Assembly (NCBI RefSeq): GCF_040496035.1
Contig: NZ_JBEPJZ010000001.1
Span: forward strand, 2,604,001 to 2,668,000
Origin: Agromyces sp. SYSU T00194
GTDB taxonomy: Bacteria > Actinomycetota > Actinomycetes > Actinomycetales > Microbacteriaceae
Direction of reading: 5' to 3'
Length of the DNA: 64,000 nt
Positions 56,273-64,000 of the stretch are shown here, piece by piece. The position numbers and the translations under genes are program-made. Numbering within the stretch: the stretch's first letter is position 1; each line of letters starts with the position of its first letter. Under the pieces are notes generated by a model. The model did no database searches. It saw nothing but the letters and a program-made list of their open reading frames with translations, and was not told where the DNA came from.

Positions 56273-57193
56273 GTGACCCTGATCGCGGTCGTCGGCGCGA
56301 CCGGTACCGGCAAGTCGGAGTTCGCGCTCGACCTGGCCGAGGCGATCGCCGCGCGCGGCGGCGCGGCCGAGGTCGTGAACGCCGACGCGATGCAGCTGTA
56401 CCGCGGCATGGACATCGGCACCGCGAAGCTCGCCGCCGACGAGCGCCGCGGCGTGCCGCACCACCTGCTCGACGTGCTCGACGTCACCGACGAGGCATCC
56501 GTCGCCGCCTACCAGCACGACGCGCGCGCGGCGATCACCGCCGTCCGTGCGCGCGGCGCGGTGCCGCTGCTCGTCGGCGGATCCGGCCTCTACGTCTCGT
56601 CGGTGCTGTACGGGTTCGAGTTCCCCGGCACCGATGCCGAGGTGCGCGCCCGACTCGAGGCCGAGCTCGAGCGCGACGGGCGTGCCGCGCTGCACCGTCG
56701 CCTGGTCGAGCTCGACGCGCCCACGGCGGAGGCCGTCGGACCGCACAACGCGCGCCGCATCGTCCGCGCGCTCGAGGTGATCGAGGTGACCGGGGAGCCG
56801 GCCGCCGCCCGGCTGCCCGACGAACCGGTGCCCTGGACCGCGCACGAGGTGCTGCGCCTGCACGTCGACCGCGAGGTGCTGGTGCCCCGGCTCGACGCCA
56901 GGGTCGAGGGCATGTGGCGCGACGGACTCGTCGACGAGGTGCGCGGGCTGATGCCGCTCGGCATCGAGCGCGGGGTCACCGCGAGCCGGGCCATCGGGTA
57001 CGCCCAGGCGATCGCCGAGGTGCACGGGCGGATGCCCCGGGCCGACGCGATCGCCGAGACCCAGGCGCTCACGCGCCGCTACGCCCGCCGGCAGGTCGGC
57101 TGGTTCAAGCGCTCCCGCGACGAGGTCGTGGTGGATGCCACCGATGCCGGGGCGCGCGACGCGCACCTGCGTCGCCTGGCGACCCTAGACTGA
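56273..57193 (+). CDS. miaA: tRNA dimethylallyltransferase
   Basis: 306 aa, start GTG 1 nt after the miaB stop. P-loop [47 protein letters not shown] and the C-terminal [14 protein letters not shown] motif. It adds the dimethylallyl group to A37 of tRNA, before MiaB acts. Confidence 0.95.
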   Translation: MTLIAVVGATGTGKSEFALDLAEAIAARGGAAEVVNADAMQLYRGMDIGTAKLAADERRGVPHHLLDVLDVTDEASVAAYQHDARAAITAVRARGAVPLLVGGSGLYVSSVLYGFEFPGTDAEVRARLEAELERDGRAALHRRLVELDAPTAEAVGPHNARRIVRALEVIEVTGEPAAARLPDEPVPWTAHEVLRLHVDREVLVPRLDARVEGMWRDGLVDEVRGLMPLGIERGVTASRAIGYAQAIAEVHGRMPRADAIAETQALTRRYARRQVGWFKRSRDEVVVDATDAGARDAHLRRLATLD

Positions 57194-57198
57194 TCGGC

Positions 57199-58080
57199 AT
57201 GCCGTTCGATCTGCCGTTCACCAAGGGCCAGGGCACGGGCAACGACTTCGTCCTCGTCTCCGACCCCGACGGGGAGCTCGACCTCACGCCCGAGCGCGTG
57301 GCCGCCATCTGCGACCGCCGGTTCGGCGTGGGCGCCGACGGCGTGATCCGCGCCGTGCGCTCGCGCGCGCTCGACGACGGCGCCGCGGCGCTCGCGGAGG
57401 ACCCCGCCGCGGAGTGGTTCATGGACTACCGCAACGCCGACGGGTCGATCGCCGAGATGTGCGGCAACGGCATCCGCGTCTTCGCGCGGTACCTGCTGCA
57501 GCAGGGGCTCGTCGAGCTCGAGCCCGGGGCGACGCTGCCGATCGGCACGCGCACCGGCGTCCACGCGGTGCTCGCGAACGCGACCGGCTTCCAGGCCGAC
57601 CTCGGCCGGTGGCGGCTCGAGGGCGGCGAGCCGCTCGTGCGGGCCAAGGAGCTGCCGGTCGCCCGTCCCGGCCTCGGCGTCGACGTGGGCAACCCGCACG
57701 TGGTCGTCGCGGTCGCCGACGACGACGAGCTCGAGTCGATCGACCTGTCGTTCGTGCCGGTGCTGGAGCCCGCCCCGAAGCACGGCGCCAACGTCGAGTT
57801 CGTCGTGCCCGGCGAGCCGCTCGTGGTCGACGGCGTGGGCCGCATCCGCATGCGCGTGCACGAGCGCGGCTCGGGCGAGACGCTCTCATGCGGCACCGGC
57901 GCGGTCGCCGCCGCGCTCGCGGTGCGGCACTGGGCCGGCGCGGGCGCGCCGGACGAGTGGCGCGTGCAGGTGCCGGGCGGCATCCTGGGCGTCCGCATGG
58001 TCGCGGCCGACGACGGCGAGCACGTGGCGCTCGCGGGCCCGGCAGAGCTCGTCTTCGACGGGGTGCTGACGCTCGACTGA
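57199..58080 (+). CDS. dapF: Diaminopimelate epimerase
   Basis: 293 aa. The two catalytic cysteines are in [15 protein letters not shown] and [25 protein letters not shown] is the N-terminal signature. It converts LL- to meso-DAP for lysine and peptidoglycan. ATG at 57199, 5 nt after miaA. Confidence 0.95.
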   Translation: MPFDLPFTKGQGTGNDFVLVSDPDGELDLTPERVAAICDRRFGVGADGVIRAVRSRALDDGAAALAEDPAAEWFMDYRNADGSIAEMCGNGIRVFARYLLQQGLVELEPGATLPIGTRTGVHAVLANATGFQADLGRWRLEGGEPLVRAKELPVARPGLGVDVGNPHVVVAVADDDELESIDLSFVPVLEPAPKHGANVEFVVPGEPLVVDGVGRIRMRVHERGSGETLSCGTGAVAAALAVRHWAGAGAPDEWRVQVPGGILGVRMVAADDGEHVALAGPAELVFDGVLTLD

Positions 58081-58103
58081 GGCGCGCCGCTAGGCGGCGT
58101 GCC
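58081..58103. terminator. Hairpin between dapF and the methyltransferase gene
   Basis: GGCGCGCCGC (58081-58090) pairs with GCGGCGTGCC (58094-58103), 10 bp with one G-U pair and a TAG loop. It starts right after the dapF stop and contains the stop codon of the convergent methyltransferase, so it serves both. Confidence 0.65.
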
Positions 58104-58701
58104 GGTGCACGTGCAGCACCCGGTAGCCCTTCCCGGTCGCGGCGCGATCGACCGCGAACTCGGGCAGCGTCTCCTGCAGCCAGCGCTGGAGCGAGTCCGA
58201 GCCGAGGTTGCGCTGCACCACGAGCCAGGCGTCGCCGTCGTCGGCGAGGCGGGGCAGCCAGTGCAGCAGCATCTCGTGCAGCTCCTGCTTGCCGATGCGG
58301 ATGGGCGGGTTCGACCAGATGGTGCGGAACCGCAGGTCATCGGGAACATCGTCGGGCAGTGCGGCGTTGACACGGGGGAGCCCGAGGTCGGCGGCGTTCC
58401 GGCGCACGAGGTCGAGGGCGCGTTCGTTCACGTCGACCGCCCAGACGTCCGCGTCGGGCGACTCGATGCCCAGCGTCAGCGCGATCGGCCCCCAGCCGGA
58501 GCCGAGGTCGAGCAGGGCGCCGTCGCCCGGTGGTGCGGGGGTGTTGGCCAGCAGCACCTGGGTGCCGTGGTCGATGCGGTCGGGGCTGAAGACGCCGGAT
58601 GCGGTCGTGAGCCGCACCTCGCGGCCGGACAGCCGCACGGTGAGCGGGCGACGGGCGGCGGCGCTGGCGGGCTGCGACGAGAAGTAGTGGTCCGACGCCA
58701 T
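58090..58701 (-). CDS. RsmC-like class I SAM-dependent methyltransferase
   Basis: 203 aa. SAM-binding LLDLGSGWGPIALTLG and the base-methylating motif WSNPPIRIG (NPPF type) are those of the RsmC/RlmG C-terminal domain. It lacks the N-terminal half of the enterobacterial RsmC. Likely an rRNA guanine-N2 methyltransferase; target unproven. Confidence 0.88.
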   Translation of the reverse strand: MASDHYFSSQPASAAARRPLTVRLSGREVRLTTASGVFSPDRIDHGTQVLLANTPAPPGDGALLDLGSGWGPIALTLGIESPDADVWAVDVNERALDLVRRNAADLGLPRVNAALPDDVPDDLRFRTIWSNPPIRIGKQELHEMLLHWLPRLADDGDAWLVVQRNLGSDSLQRWLQETLPEFAVDRAATGKGYRVLHVHRHAA

Positions 58702-58742
58702 AGAGGGAACCTAACGCAGAGATGGGAACTAGGGTTAACGCG

Positions 58743-60290
58743 ATGGATCGTACCGACGAACGGCTGGACGCCGACGACGCCGTGGAGCGCGTGCTCGCCC
58801 ACGGCGATGCGCACGCGCGCGGCTTCAGCCTGTTCGACGGCCGGGCCGGCGCGCTGCAGGTGCACGGCACGCTGTCGGGCGCGACCGGCGACGAGGGCTT
58901 CGACGGCGACCAGTTCGACCGCGAGGACCGCGCGGCGCTGCGTCGCGTCTCGGGCCTGTCGACCGAGCTCGAGGACGTCACCGAGGTCGAGTACCGGCAG
59001 CTGCGGCTCGAGAACGTCGTGCTCATCGGCGTGCACCCGCAGGGCGGGCAGCGCGACGCCGAGAACTCGCTGCGCGAGCTCTCGGCGCTGGCCGAGACCG
59101 CGGGCGCCCGCGTGCTCGACGGGCTGCTGCAACGTCGGCCGCACCCCGATCCGAGCACGTACCTCGGCCGCGGCAAGGCCGAGGAGCTGCGCATGATCGT
59201 GGCCTCCCTCGAGGCCGACACCGTGATCGCCGACACCGAGCTCGCGCCCAGCCAGCGGCGCGCGCTGGAGGACGTGGTGAAGGTGAAGGTGATCGACCGC
59301 ACGGCCGTGATCCTCGACATCTTCAGCCAGCACGCCAAGAGCCGCGAGGGCAAGGCGCAGGTCGAGCTCGCCCAGCTCGAGTACCTCCTGCCGCGCCTGC
59401 GCGGCTGGGGCGAGTCGATGTCCCGCCAGGCCGGTGGCCAGGTGGGCGGCGCGGGCGCCGGCATGGGCTCGCGCGGACCGGGTGAGACGAAGATCGAGCT
59501 CGACCGCCGCCGCATCCACACCCGCATGTCGCGCCTGCGCAAGCAGATCGCGGCCATGAAGCCGGCCCGCGAGGCCAAGCGCGCGAACCGCCGCCGCAAC
59601 GCGGTGCCGTCGGTCGCGATCGCCGGGTACACCAACGCCGGCAAGTCGAGCCTCGTCAACCGCATCACCGGTGCCGGCGTGCTCGTCGAGAACGCGCTGT
59701 TCGCGACGCTCGACGCGACCGTGCGCCGCAACCAGACGCCCGACGGCCGCCTGTACACGATCGCCGACACCGTCGGGTTCGTGCGGAACCTCCCGCACCA
59801 GCTCGTCGAGGCGTTCCGCTCGACGCTCGAGGAGGTCGGCGACTCCGACCTGATCGTGCACGTGGTCGACGCGTCGCACCCCGACCCGGCGAGCCAGCTC
59901 GCGACGGTGCGCGACGTCATCGGCGAGCTCGGCGCCCGCGACATCCCCGAGCTCGTGGTCTTCAACAAGTCCGACCTCATCGACGACGAGGAGCGGCTCG
60001 TGCTGCGCGGCCTCGAGCCCGAGGCGGTCTTCGCCTCGGCCCGCACCGGCGCCGGCATCCCCGAGCTGCTGCAGGCCATCGCCGACCGCATCCCCGACCC
60101 GTCGGTCGAGGTCGACCTGCTCGTGCCGTACGACCGCGGCGACATCGTCTCGACGCTGCACGAGGCCGGGCGCGTGCTCGAGGTCGACTACCGCGACGAC
60201 GGCACGCACGTGCGCGCCCTCGCCAATCCGGAGCTCGCCGCGCAGCTCGCGGGGTACTCGGTGCGCCCCGCCGCATCCGTCACCGACTAG
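58743..60290 (+). CDS. hflX: Ribosome-associated GTPase HflX
   Basis: 515 aa. N-terminal HflX domain (DTVIADTELAPSQRRALED, VKVIDRTAVILDIF, AQVELAQLEYLLPRLRGWG), a Gly-rich loop with GSRGPGETKIELDRRRI, then the G domain: AGYTNAGKSSLVN, ADTVGFVRNLP and VFNKSDLI. It splits stalled ribosomes under stress. ATG at 58743; 58722 is an alternative. Confidence 0.95.
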   Translation: MDRTDERLDADDAVERVLAHGDAHARGFSLFDGRAGALQVHGTLSGATGDEGFDGDQFDREDRAALRRVSGLSTELEDVTEVEYRQLRLENVVLIGVHPQGGQRDAENSLRELSALAETAGARVLDGLLQRRPHPDPSTYLGRGKAEELRMIVASLEADTVIADTELAPSQRRALEDVVKVKVIDRTAVILDIFSQHAKSREGKAQVELAQLEYLLPRLRGWGESMSRQAGGQVGGAGAGMGSRGPGETKIELDRRRIHTRMSRLRKQIAAMKPAREAKRANRRRNAVPSVAIAGYTNAGKSSLVNRITGAGVLVENALFATLDATVRRNQTPDGRLYTIADTVGFVRNLPHQLVEAFRSTLEEVGDSDLIVHVVDASHPDPASQLATVRDVIGELGARDIPELVVFNKSDLIDDEERLVLRGLEPEAVFASARTGAGIPELLQAIADRIPDPSVEVDLLVPYDRGDIVSTLHEAGRVLEVDYRDDGTHVRALANPELAAQLAGYSVRPAASVTD

Positions 60291-60384
60291 GCCGTGCGCG
60301 CCGGCCGGCGCTCCGCCCGATGATCCGCGCGAGCGATGTGGATCGATCTGCTTCGACGCGGACGCCGTCTGGCATCATTCGGCC

Positions 60385-60792
60385 ATGGCGTCCAGGCGAT
60401 CGTGGTCCGTGCTCGCCGTCGGGGCCGCCGTGCTCGCGTTGAGCGCGTGCGGCGCGGAGGCGCACCCCTACTCGGACCTCGGCGGGGAGGCGACCCGCCA
60501 GGACGCGTTGCCCGCCTCGCTGCCCGAGTACGCCTCCCGCGACCTCGACATCGAGTCGAGCCGGTACGTCGGCGACGACGACGGCACGCGGCTCTGGCTG
60601 GCACGCGGCGCCGAGGAGGGCACCGTGTGCCTGGTCATCGTCTCGGCCGCGGAGGAGTGGTTCGTCGCTTGCGGCGGCGAGGCCGGTCCGATGACCACGG
60701 GAGGCGTCGTCGGGTCGTACACCGTGCACGCCGACCACCATCCGATCCCCGACGACGCGGTGGAGATCTCCGCGAACGTGTACCGACGCTGA
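60385..60792 (+). CDS. Putative lipoprotein of unknown function
   Basis: 135 aa. A basic start (ASRRSW), hydrophobic core and a lipobox ALSACG (Cys about residue 22) mark a lipid-anchored exported protein. The mature part has two further cysteines (GTVCLVI, WFVACGG). Not recognised. Ordinary codon use. Confidence 0.82.
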   Translation: MASRRSWSVLAVGAAVLALSACGAEAHPYSDLGGEATRQDALPASLPEYASRDLDIESSRYVGDDDGTRLWLARGAEEGTVCLVIVSAAEEWFVACGGEAGPMTTGGVVGSYTVHADHHPIPDDAVEISANVYRR

Positions 60793-60842
60793 TTTCCCGC
60801 GGAGCGTCCCGGAACGCGGGCCGGTGCGTGCGCACCCGCTTC

Positions 60843-60875
60843 GCCGCCTCCTGAACGACCGCCGCCTCCTGAACG
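60843..60875 (+). repeat. 15-bp direct repeat upstream of metF
   Basis: GCCGCCTCCTGAACG occurs twice (60843-60857 and 60861-60875), 18 nt apart start to start, in the 277-nt gap before metF. Confidence 0.6.
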
Positions 60876-60943
60876 CCCGCCGTCACATTCGGTCACGGGG
60901 GAGACGCCGCGCGCCCGCAGGCGTATCGTCGAGAACGATCGTT

Positions 60944-60964
60944 GCGACGGGCCCGGCCCGTCGC
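60944..60964 (+). other. Hairpin in the metF leader region
   Basis: GCGACGGGCC-C-GGCCCGTCGC, a perfect 10-bp inverted repeat, lies about 105 nt before the metF start. It could be an attenuator or terminator; no known methionine riboswitch could be recognised around it. Confidence 0.4.
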
Positions 60965-61069
60965 GTGGAGCGACCGCCGAGCCCGGCACCCGCCCGCGAG
61001 CGCCCGACCACTTCGCGTCGGGACCGCGGCCTGCCGTGCGTCCCGTCGCCCCCAGACGATGAGGACCCG

Positions 61070-62065
61070 ATGTCCGAGACCGGCCGATTCCGACCGCACG
61101 ACGACGCCGCCGTGCGGCGGGTGCCCGTGTCGTTCGAGCTGTTCCCGCCGCGCTCGGACGCCGCCGCCATCGCCCTCGGCCGCACCATCGACCGCCTCGC
61201 CGAGGCCGACCCGGCGTTCATCTCCGTGACGTTCGGCGCCGGCGGCTCGTCGCGCGAGCGGTCGCTCACGGTGCTGCGGTACATCCTGGAGCAGACGCAG
61301 GTCGAGCCCATGGCGCACCTGACCTGCGTCGGCTCGTCGCACGCGGAGGCCAACCGCCTGGTGCGCGAGTTCCTCGACGCGGGCATCACGAGCTTCCTCG
61401 CCCTCCGCGGCGACCCGCCGGCCGGCGCGGCCGAGGGCGACGGGCTGGGCGACCTCGGGTCGTCGGCCGAGCTGGTGCAGCTCATCCACCGGGTGCAGGA
61501 GGAGCGGGAGCCGTTCGCGCAGCTCGGCGTGCCGGGTGCGCCGAAGGCGCGGCGCATCGAGGACCGCCCGCGGCCGGAGCGCGTCGCGGTCGCGACGTTC
61601 CCCACGGGGCATCCGCGCTCGGCCAACCGCCGGCAGGACGTCGACGCGCTGCTCGCGAAGGAGGTCGCGGGCGCGAACCTCGCGATCACGCAGCTGTTCT
61701 GGCACGCCGACGACTACCTCGGCTTCGTCGAGCTCGCCCGAGCCGGCGGCGTGACCATCCCGATCCTGCCCGGCATCATGCCCGTCGTCTCGCCGAAGCG
61801 GCTCGCGCGGCTGACCGAGCTCACGGGCGTGCCCGCGCCCGACGACCTCGCGATCGCGCTCGAGATCGAGCCCGACGAGGCCGCCCAGCGCGAGATCGGC
61901 ATGCGCTTCGCCGCCGACCTCGCGCGCGGCGTCGTCGACGGCGGCGCCCCCGGACTCCACCTGTACACCTTCAACCACCACGAGGCGGTGCTCGGCGTGC
62001 TGGCCGAGCTCGACCTCTTCCCGCCCCGGGCCGCCCGGCCCACGTCCCTCACGGAGCACGCATGA
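61070..62065 (+). CDS. metF: Methylenetetrahydrofolate reductase
   Basis: 331 aa. [40 protein letters not shown], and [18 protein letters not shown] are typical. It makes 5-methyltetrahydrofolate for methionine synthesis by MetE, encoded next. The ATG at 61070 follows GAGGA; overlaps metE by ATGA. Confidence 0.95.
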   Translation: MSETGRFRPHDDAAVRRVPVSFELFPPRSDAAAIALGRTIDRLAEADPAFISVTFGAGGSSRERSLTVLRYILEQTQVEPMAHLTCVGSSHAEANRLVREFLDAGITSFLALRGDPPAGAAEGDGLGDLGSSAELVQLIHRVQEEREPFAQLGVPGAPKARRIEDRPRPERVAVATFPTGHPRSANRRQDVDALLAKEVAGANLAITQLFWHADDYLGFVELARAGGVTIPILPGIMPVVSPKRLARLTELTGVPAPDDLAIALEIEPDEAAQREIGMRFAADLARGVVDGGAPGLHLYTFNHHEAVLGVLAELDLFPPRAARPTSLTEHA

Positions 62066-64000
62066 CCCGCACGACCTTCCCGACCGGCACGATCCTCGGC
62101 TACCCCCGCATCGGGCGCCGACGCGAACTCAAGCGCGCCGTCGAGTCCTTCTGGAGCGGCCGCATCGACGAGGCGGAGCTCGAGCGCACCGCCGCCGAGC
62201 TGCGCGCCGCGACCCGCGAGCGGCTGCAGGCGCTCGGCCTCGGCGCCGACGACTCGTCGATCCCCGAGTCGTTCTCGTACTACGACCAGGTGCTCGACGC
62301 CGCCGTCGCGGTGGGCGCGATCCCCGAGCGCTTCGCCGACCTGGTCGACGACTCCGGCCGCGTCGGCCTCGACGCCTACTTCACCATCGCGCGCGGCGAG
62401 GGCGAGAAGGCCCCCCTCGAGATGACGAAGTGGTTCGACTCGAACTACCACTACCTGGTGCCCGAGATCGCGGCCGACACCGCGTTCCGCCTCGCCGACG
62501 ACCGCATCGTGCGCGAGGTCGCCGAGGCGCGCGGGGCGGGCCTCGTGACCCGGCCCGTCGTGGTCGGTCCGGTGACCCTCCTGCTGCTGAGCAAGGCCGC
62601 CGAGGGCTCGGATGCCTCCTTCCGGCCGCTCGACCGCCTGGACGACCTGCTGCCGGTGTACGTCGAGCTCCTCTCGCGGCTCGCCGACGCGGGCGCCGAG
62701 TGGGTGCAGCTCGACGAACCGGCGCTGGTGTCGGAGAGCATCGACGTCGACCCGGCCGACGCGCGTGCGGCCCTCGCCCGCGCGTACGAGGTGCTCGGCG
62801 GGGCATCCGCCCGCCCCTCGATCCTCGTCGCCGCGCCCTACGGCGCGCTCGACGCGGCGCTGCCCGTGCTCGCCGCGAGCCCGGTCGAGGCGATCGGACT
62901 CGACCTCGTGCGCGGCAGCGCGCCGGTCGGCCTCGATGACGTCACCCGCGCCGGCCTCGCGACCAAGGCGATCGTCGCGGGCGTCGTCGACGGCCACAAC
63001 GTCTGGCGCGGCGACCTCGCCGCCGCCCTGACCGCGGCCGAGTCGGTGCGCGACCTCGGCGCCGCGCTCGCGGTGTCGACCTCGACGTCGCTGCTGCACG
63101 TGCCGCACGACGTCGACGACGAGACCGCGCTCGACGCGCGGCTGCGTTCCTGGCTCGCCTTCGCCGACCAGAAGGTCGCGCAGGTCGCCGTGCTCGCCCG
63201 CGGCCTCGCCGGGGGAGCGGACGCGATCGCCGACGAGCTCGCCGCCGCCACCGCCGCCCTCGCCGACCGCAGCGGCGCCGCGGGCGTGCGCGACGGCGCG
63301 GTGCGCGACCGCCTCGCCGCACTCGACGCCGACGCGGGCACCCGGGCCGACTACGAGGCGCGCGTCGCGGCGCAGGCCGAGCTCGACCTGCCGGTGCTGC
63401 CCACGACCACGATCGGGTCGTTCCCGCAGACCGGCGACATCCGTCGTGCCCGTGCCCGCCACGCGCGCGGCGAGCTCGACGACGCCGGCTACGAGGCCCT
63501 GATGCGCGCGGAGATCGAGCGCGTCATCCGCCTCCAGGAGGAGATCGGACTCGACGTGCTGGTGCACGGCGAACCGGAGCGCAACGACATGGTGCAGTAC
63601 TTCGCCGAGCTGCTCGACGGCTTCGCCGTGACCGAGCACGGCTGGGTGCAGTCGTACGGCAGCCGCTGCACGCGCCCCTCGATCCTCTGGGGCGACGTGT
63701 CCCGCCCCGAGCCGATGACGGTCGAGTGGTCGCGGTACGCGCAGTCGCTCTCCGACAAGCCCGTCAAGGGCATGCTCACCGGGCCCGTGACGATCCTCGC
63801 ATGGTCGTTCGTGCGCGACGACCAGCCGCTGGGCGACACGGCGAACCAGGTGGCGCTGGCGCTGCGCGACGAGATCGCCGACCTCGAGACCGCCGGCATC
63901 CGCATCATCCAGGTCGACGAGCCGGCGCTGCGCGAGCTGCTGCCGCTGAAGCGCGCCGACCAGCCGGCGTACCTCGACTGGTCGGTCGGCGCGTTCCGCC
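62062..64000 (+). CDS. metE: Cobalamin-independent methionine synthase, 3'-truncated
   Basis: Open to the window end; 646 complete codons are present of the usual ~755-770. The N-terminal ([19 protein letters not shown]) and the start of the C-terminal TIM barrel ([37 protein letters not shown]) are intact. The zinc-binding His/Cys residues near the C-terminus are not in the window. It transfers the methyl group of methyl-tetrahydrofolate to homocysteine. Coupled to metF. Confidence 0.95.
   Translation, partial: MTRTTFPTGTILGYPRIGRRRELKRAVESFWSGRIDEAELERTAAELRAATRERLQALGLGADDSSIPESFSYYDQVLDAAVAVGAIPERFADLVDDSGRVGLDAYFTIARGEGEKAPLEMTKWFDSNYHYLVPEIAADTAFRLADDRIVREVAEARGAGLVTRPVVVGPVTLLLLSKAAEGSDASFRPLDRLDDLLPVYVELLSRLADAGAEWVQLDEPALVSESIDVDPADARAALARAYEVLGGASARPSILVAAPYGALDAALPVLAASPVEAIGLDLVRGSAPVGLDDVTRAGLATKAIVAGVVDGHNVWRGDLAAALTAAESVRDLGAALAVSTSTSLLHVPHDVDDETALDARLRSWLAFADQKVAQVAVLARGLAGGADAIADELAAATAALADRSGAAGVRDGAVRDRLAALDADAGTRADYEARVAAQAELDLPVLPTTTIGSFPQTGDIRRARARHARGELDDAGYEALMRAEIERVIRLQEEIGLDVLVHGEPERNDMVQYFAELLDGFAVTEHGWVQSYGSRCTRPSILWGDVSRPEPMTVEWSRYAQSLSDKPVKGMLTGPVTILAWSFVRDDQPLGDTANQVALALRDEIADLETAGIRIIQVDEPALRELLPLKRADQPAYLDWSVGAFR

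Noticed and set aside
60298..60311. 14-bp palindrome after hflX, possible terminator
   Set aside because: The stem would be only about 5 bp with a GGCC loop and no tail; too weak to call.
60793..61069. SAH or cobalamin riboswitch before metF-metE
   Set aside because: I could not match the conserved cores of either element in this stretch.

Overview
The window is a 64 kb piece of a very GC-rich actinobacterial chromosome. Codon choice, the frequent GTG/TTG starts, the ATGA/GTGA operon overlaps and the gene order all point to Microbacteriaceae, probably near Agromyces or Microbacterium; the genus is an inference. No rRNA, tRNA, CRISPR array, transposase or phage gene was seen. The first gene (a luciferase-like oxidoreductase) lacks its 5' end and the last (metE) lacks its 3' end.

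Regions. 0-9.3 kb: an assortment of metabolic genes, including an S9 peptidase, a thioredoxin, a fructosamine-kinase-like protein, a quinone-reductase-like protein, a CE1758/CE1759-type luciferase-like monooxygenase with its FMN reductase, and a Tat-exported homologue of the rubber oxygenase Lcp. 10.3 kb: pnp. 12.7-18.3 kb: an Lrp/AsnC regulator divergent from a three-gene 2-oxoacid dehydrogenase operon (E1 alpha, E1 beta, E2), a pterin carbinolamine dehydratase and a TetR-acetyltransferase pair. 18.3-24.9 kb: an accessory stretch with less extreme codon bias, carrying a metallo-hydrolase/TetR pair with a clear operator, an AIM24 protein, two CPBP membrane proteases, a tandem-MarR protein, small unknown proteins and the window's largest gene-poor gaps. 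25.0-31.5 kb: an acyl-CoA catabolic operon (carboxyltransferase, biotin carboxylase, acyl-CoA dehydrogenase, MaoC hydratase, CitE-like lyase) behind twin palindromic operators; methylcrotonyl-CoA/leucine breakdown is the likeliest role. 31.5-34.0 kb: an ABC-2 exporter with a TetR regulator.

From 34.2 kb on, the order becomes the conserved actinobacterial backbone: M16 peptidase, dapB, thyA-folA, dapA-rnj, ftsK-pgsA-cinA-clgR-recA-recX-miaB-miaA-dapF-hflX, then metF-metE. In the actinobacterial order as I recall it, pnp sits close to the M16 peptidase; here about 23 kb of catabolic and accessory genes lies between them, so the 12.7-35.4 kb segment looks like an insertion into the backbone.

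The main points for a second look are: an AKR-fold protein that has lost three of the four catalytic residues; a 24-bp tandem repeat inside folA; two intragenic palindromes and a 39-bp repeat in the biotin carboxylase linker; a single protein with two MarR domains; a 46-codon ORF translationally coupled to a CPBP protease; an Lcp homologue with its haem-site residues intact; and a strongly over-represented motif, GCATCCG/CGGATGC, which also forms the arms of some terminator hairpins.
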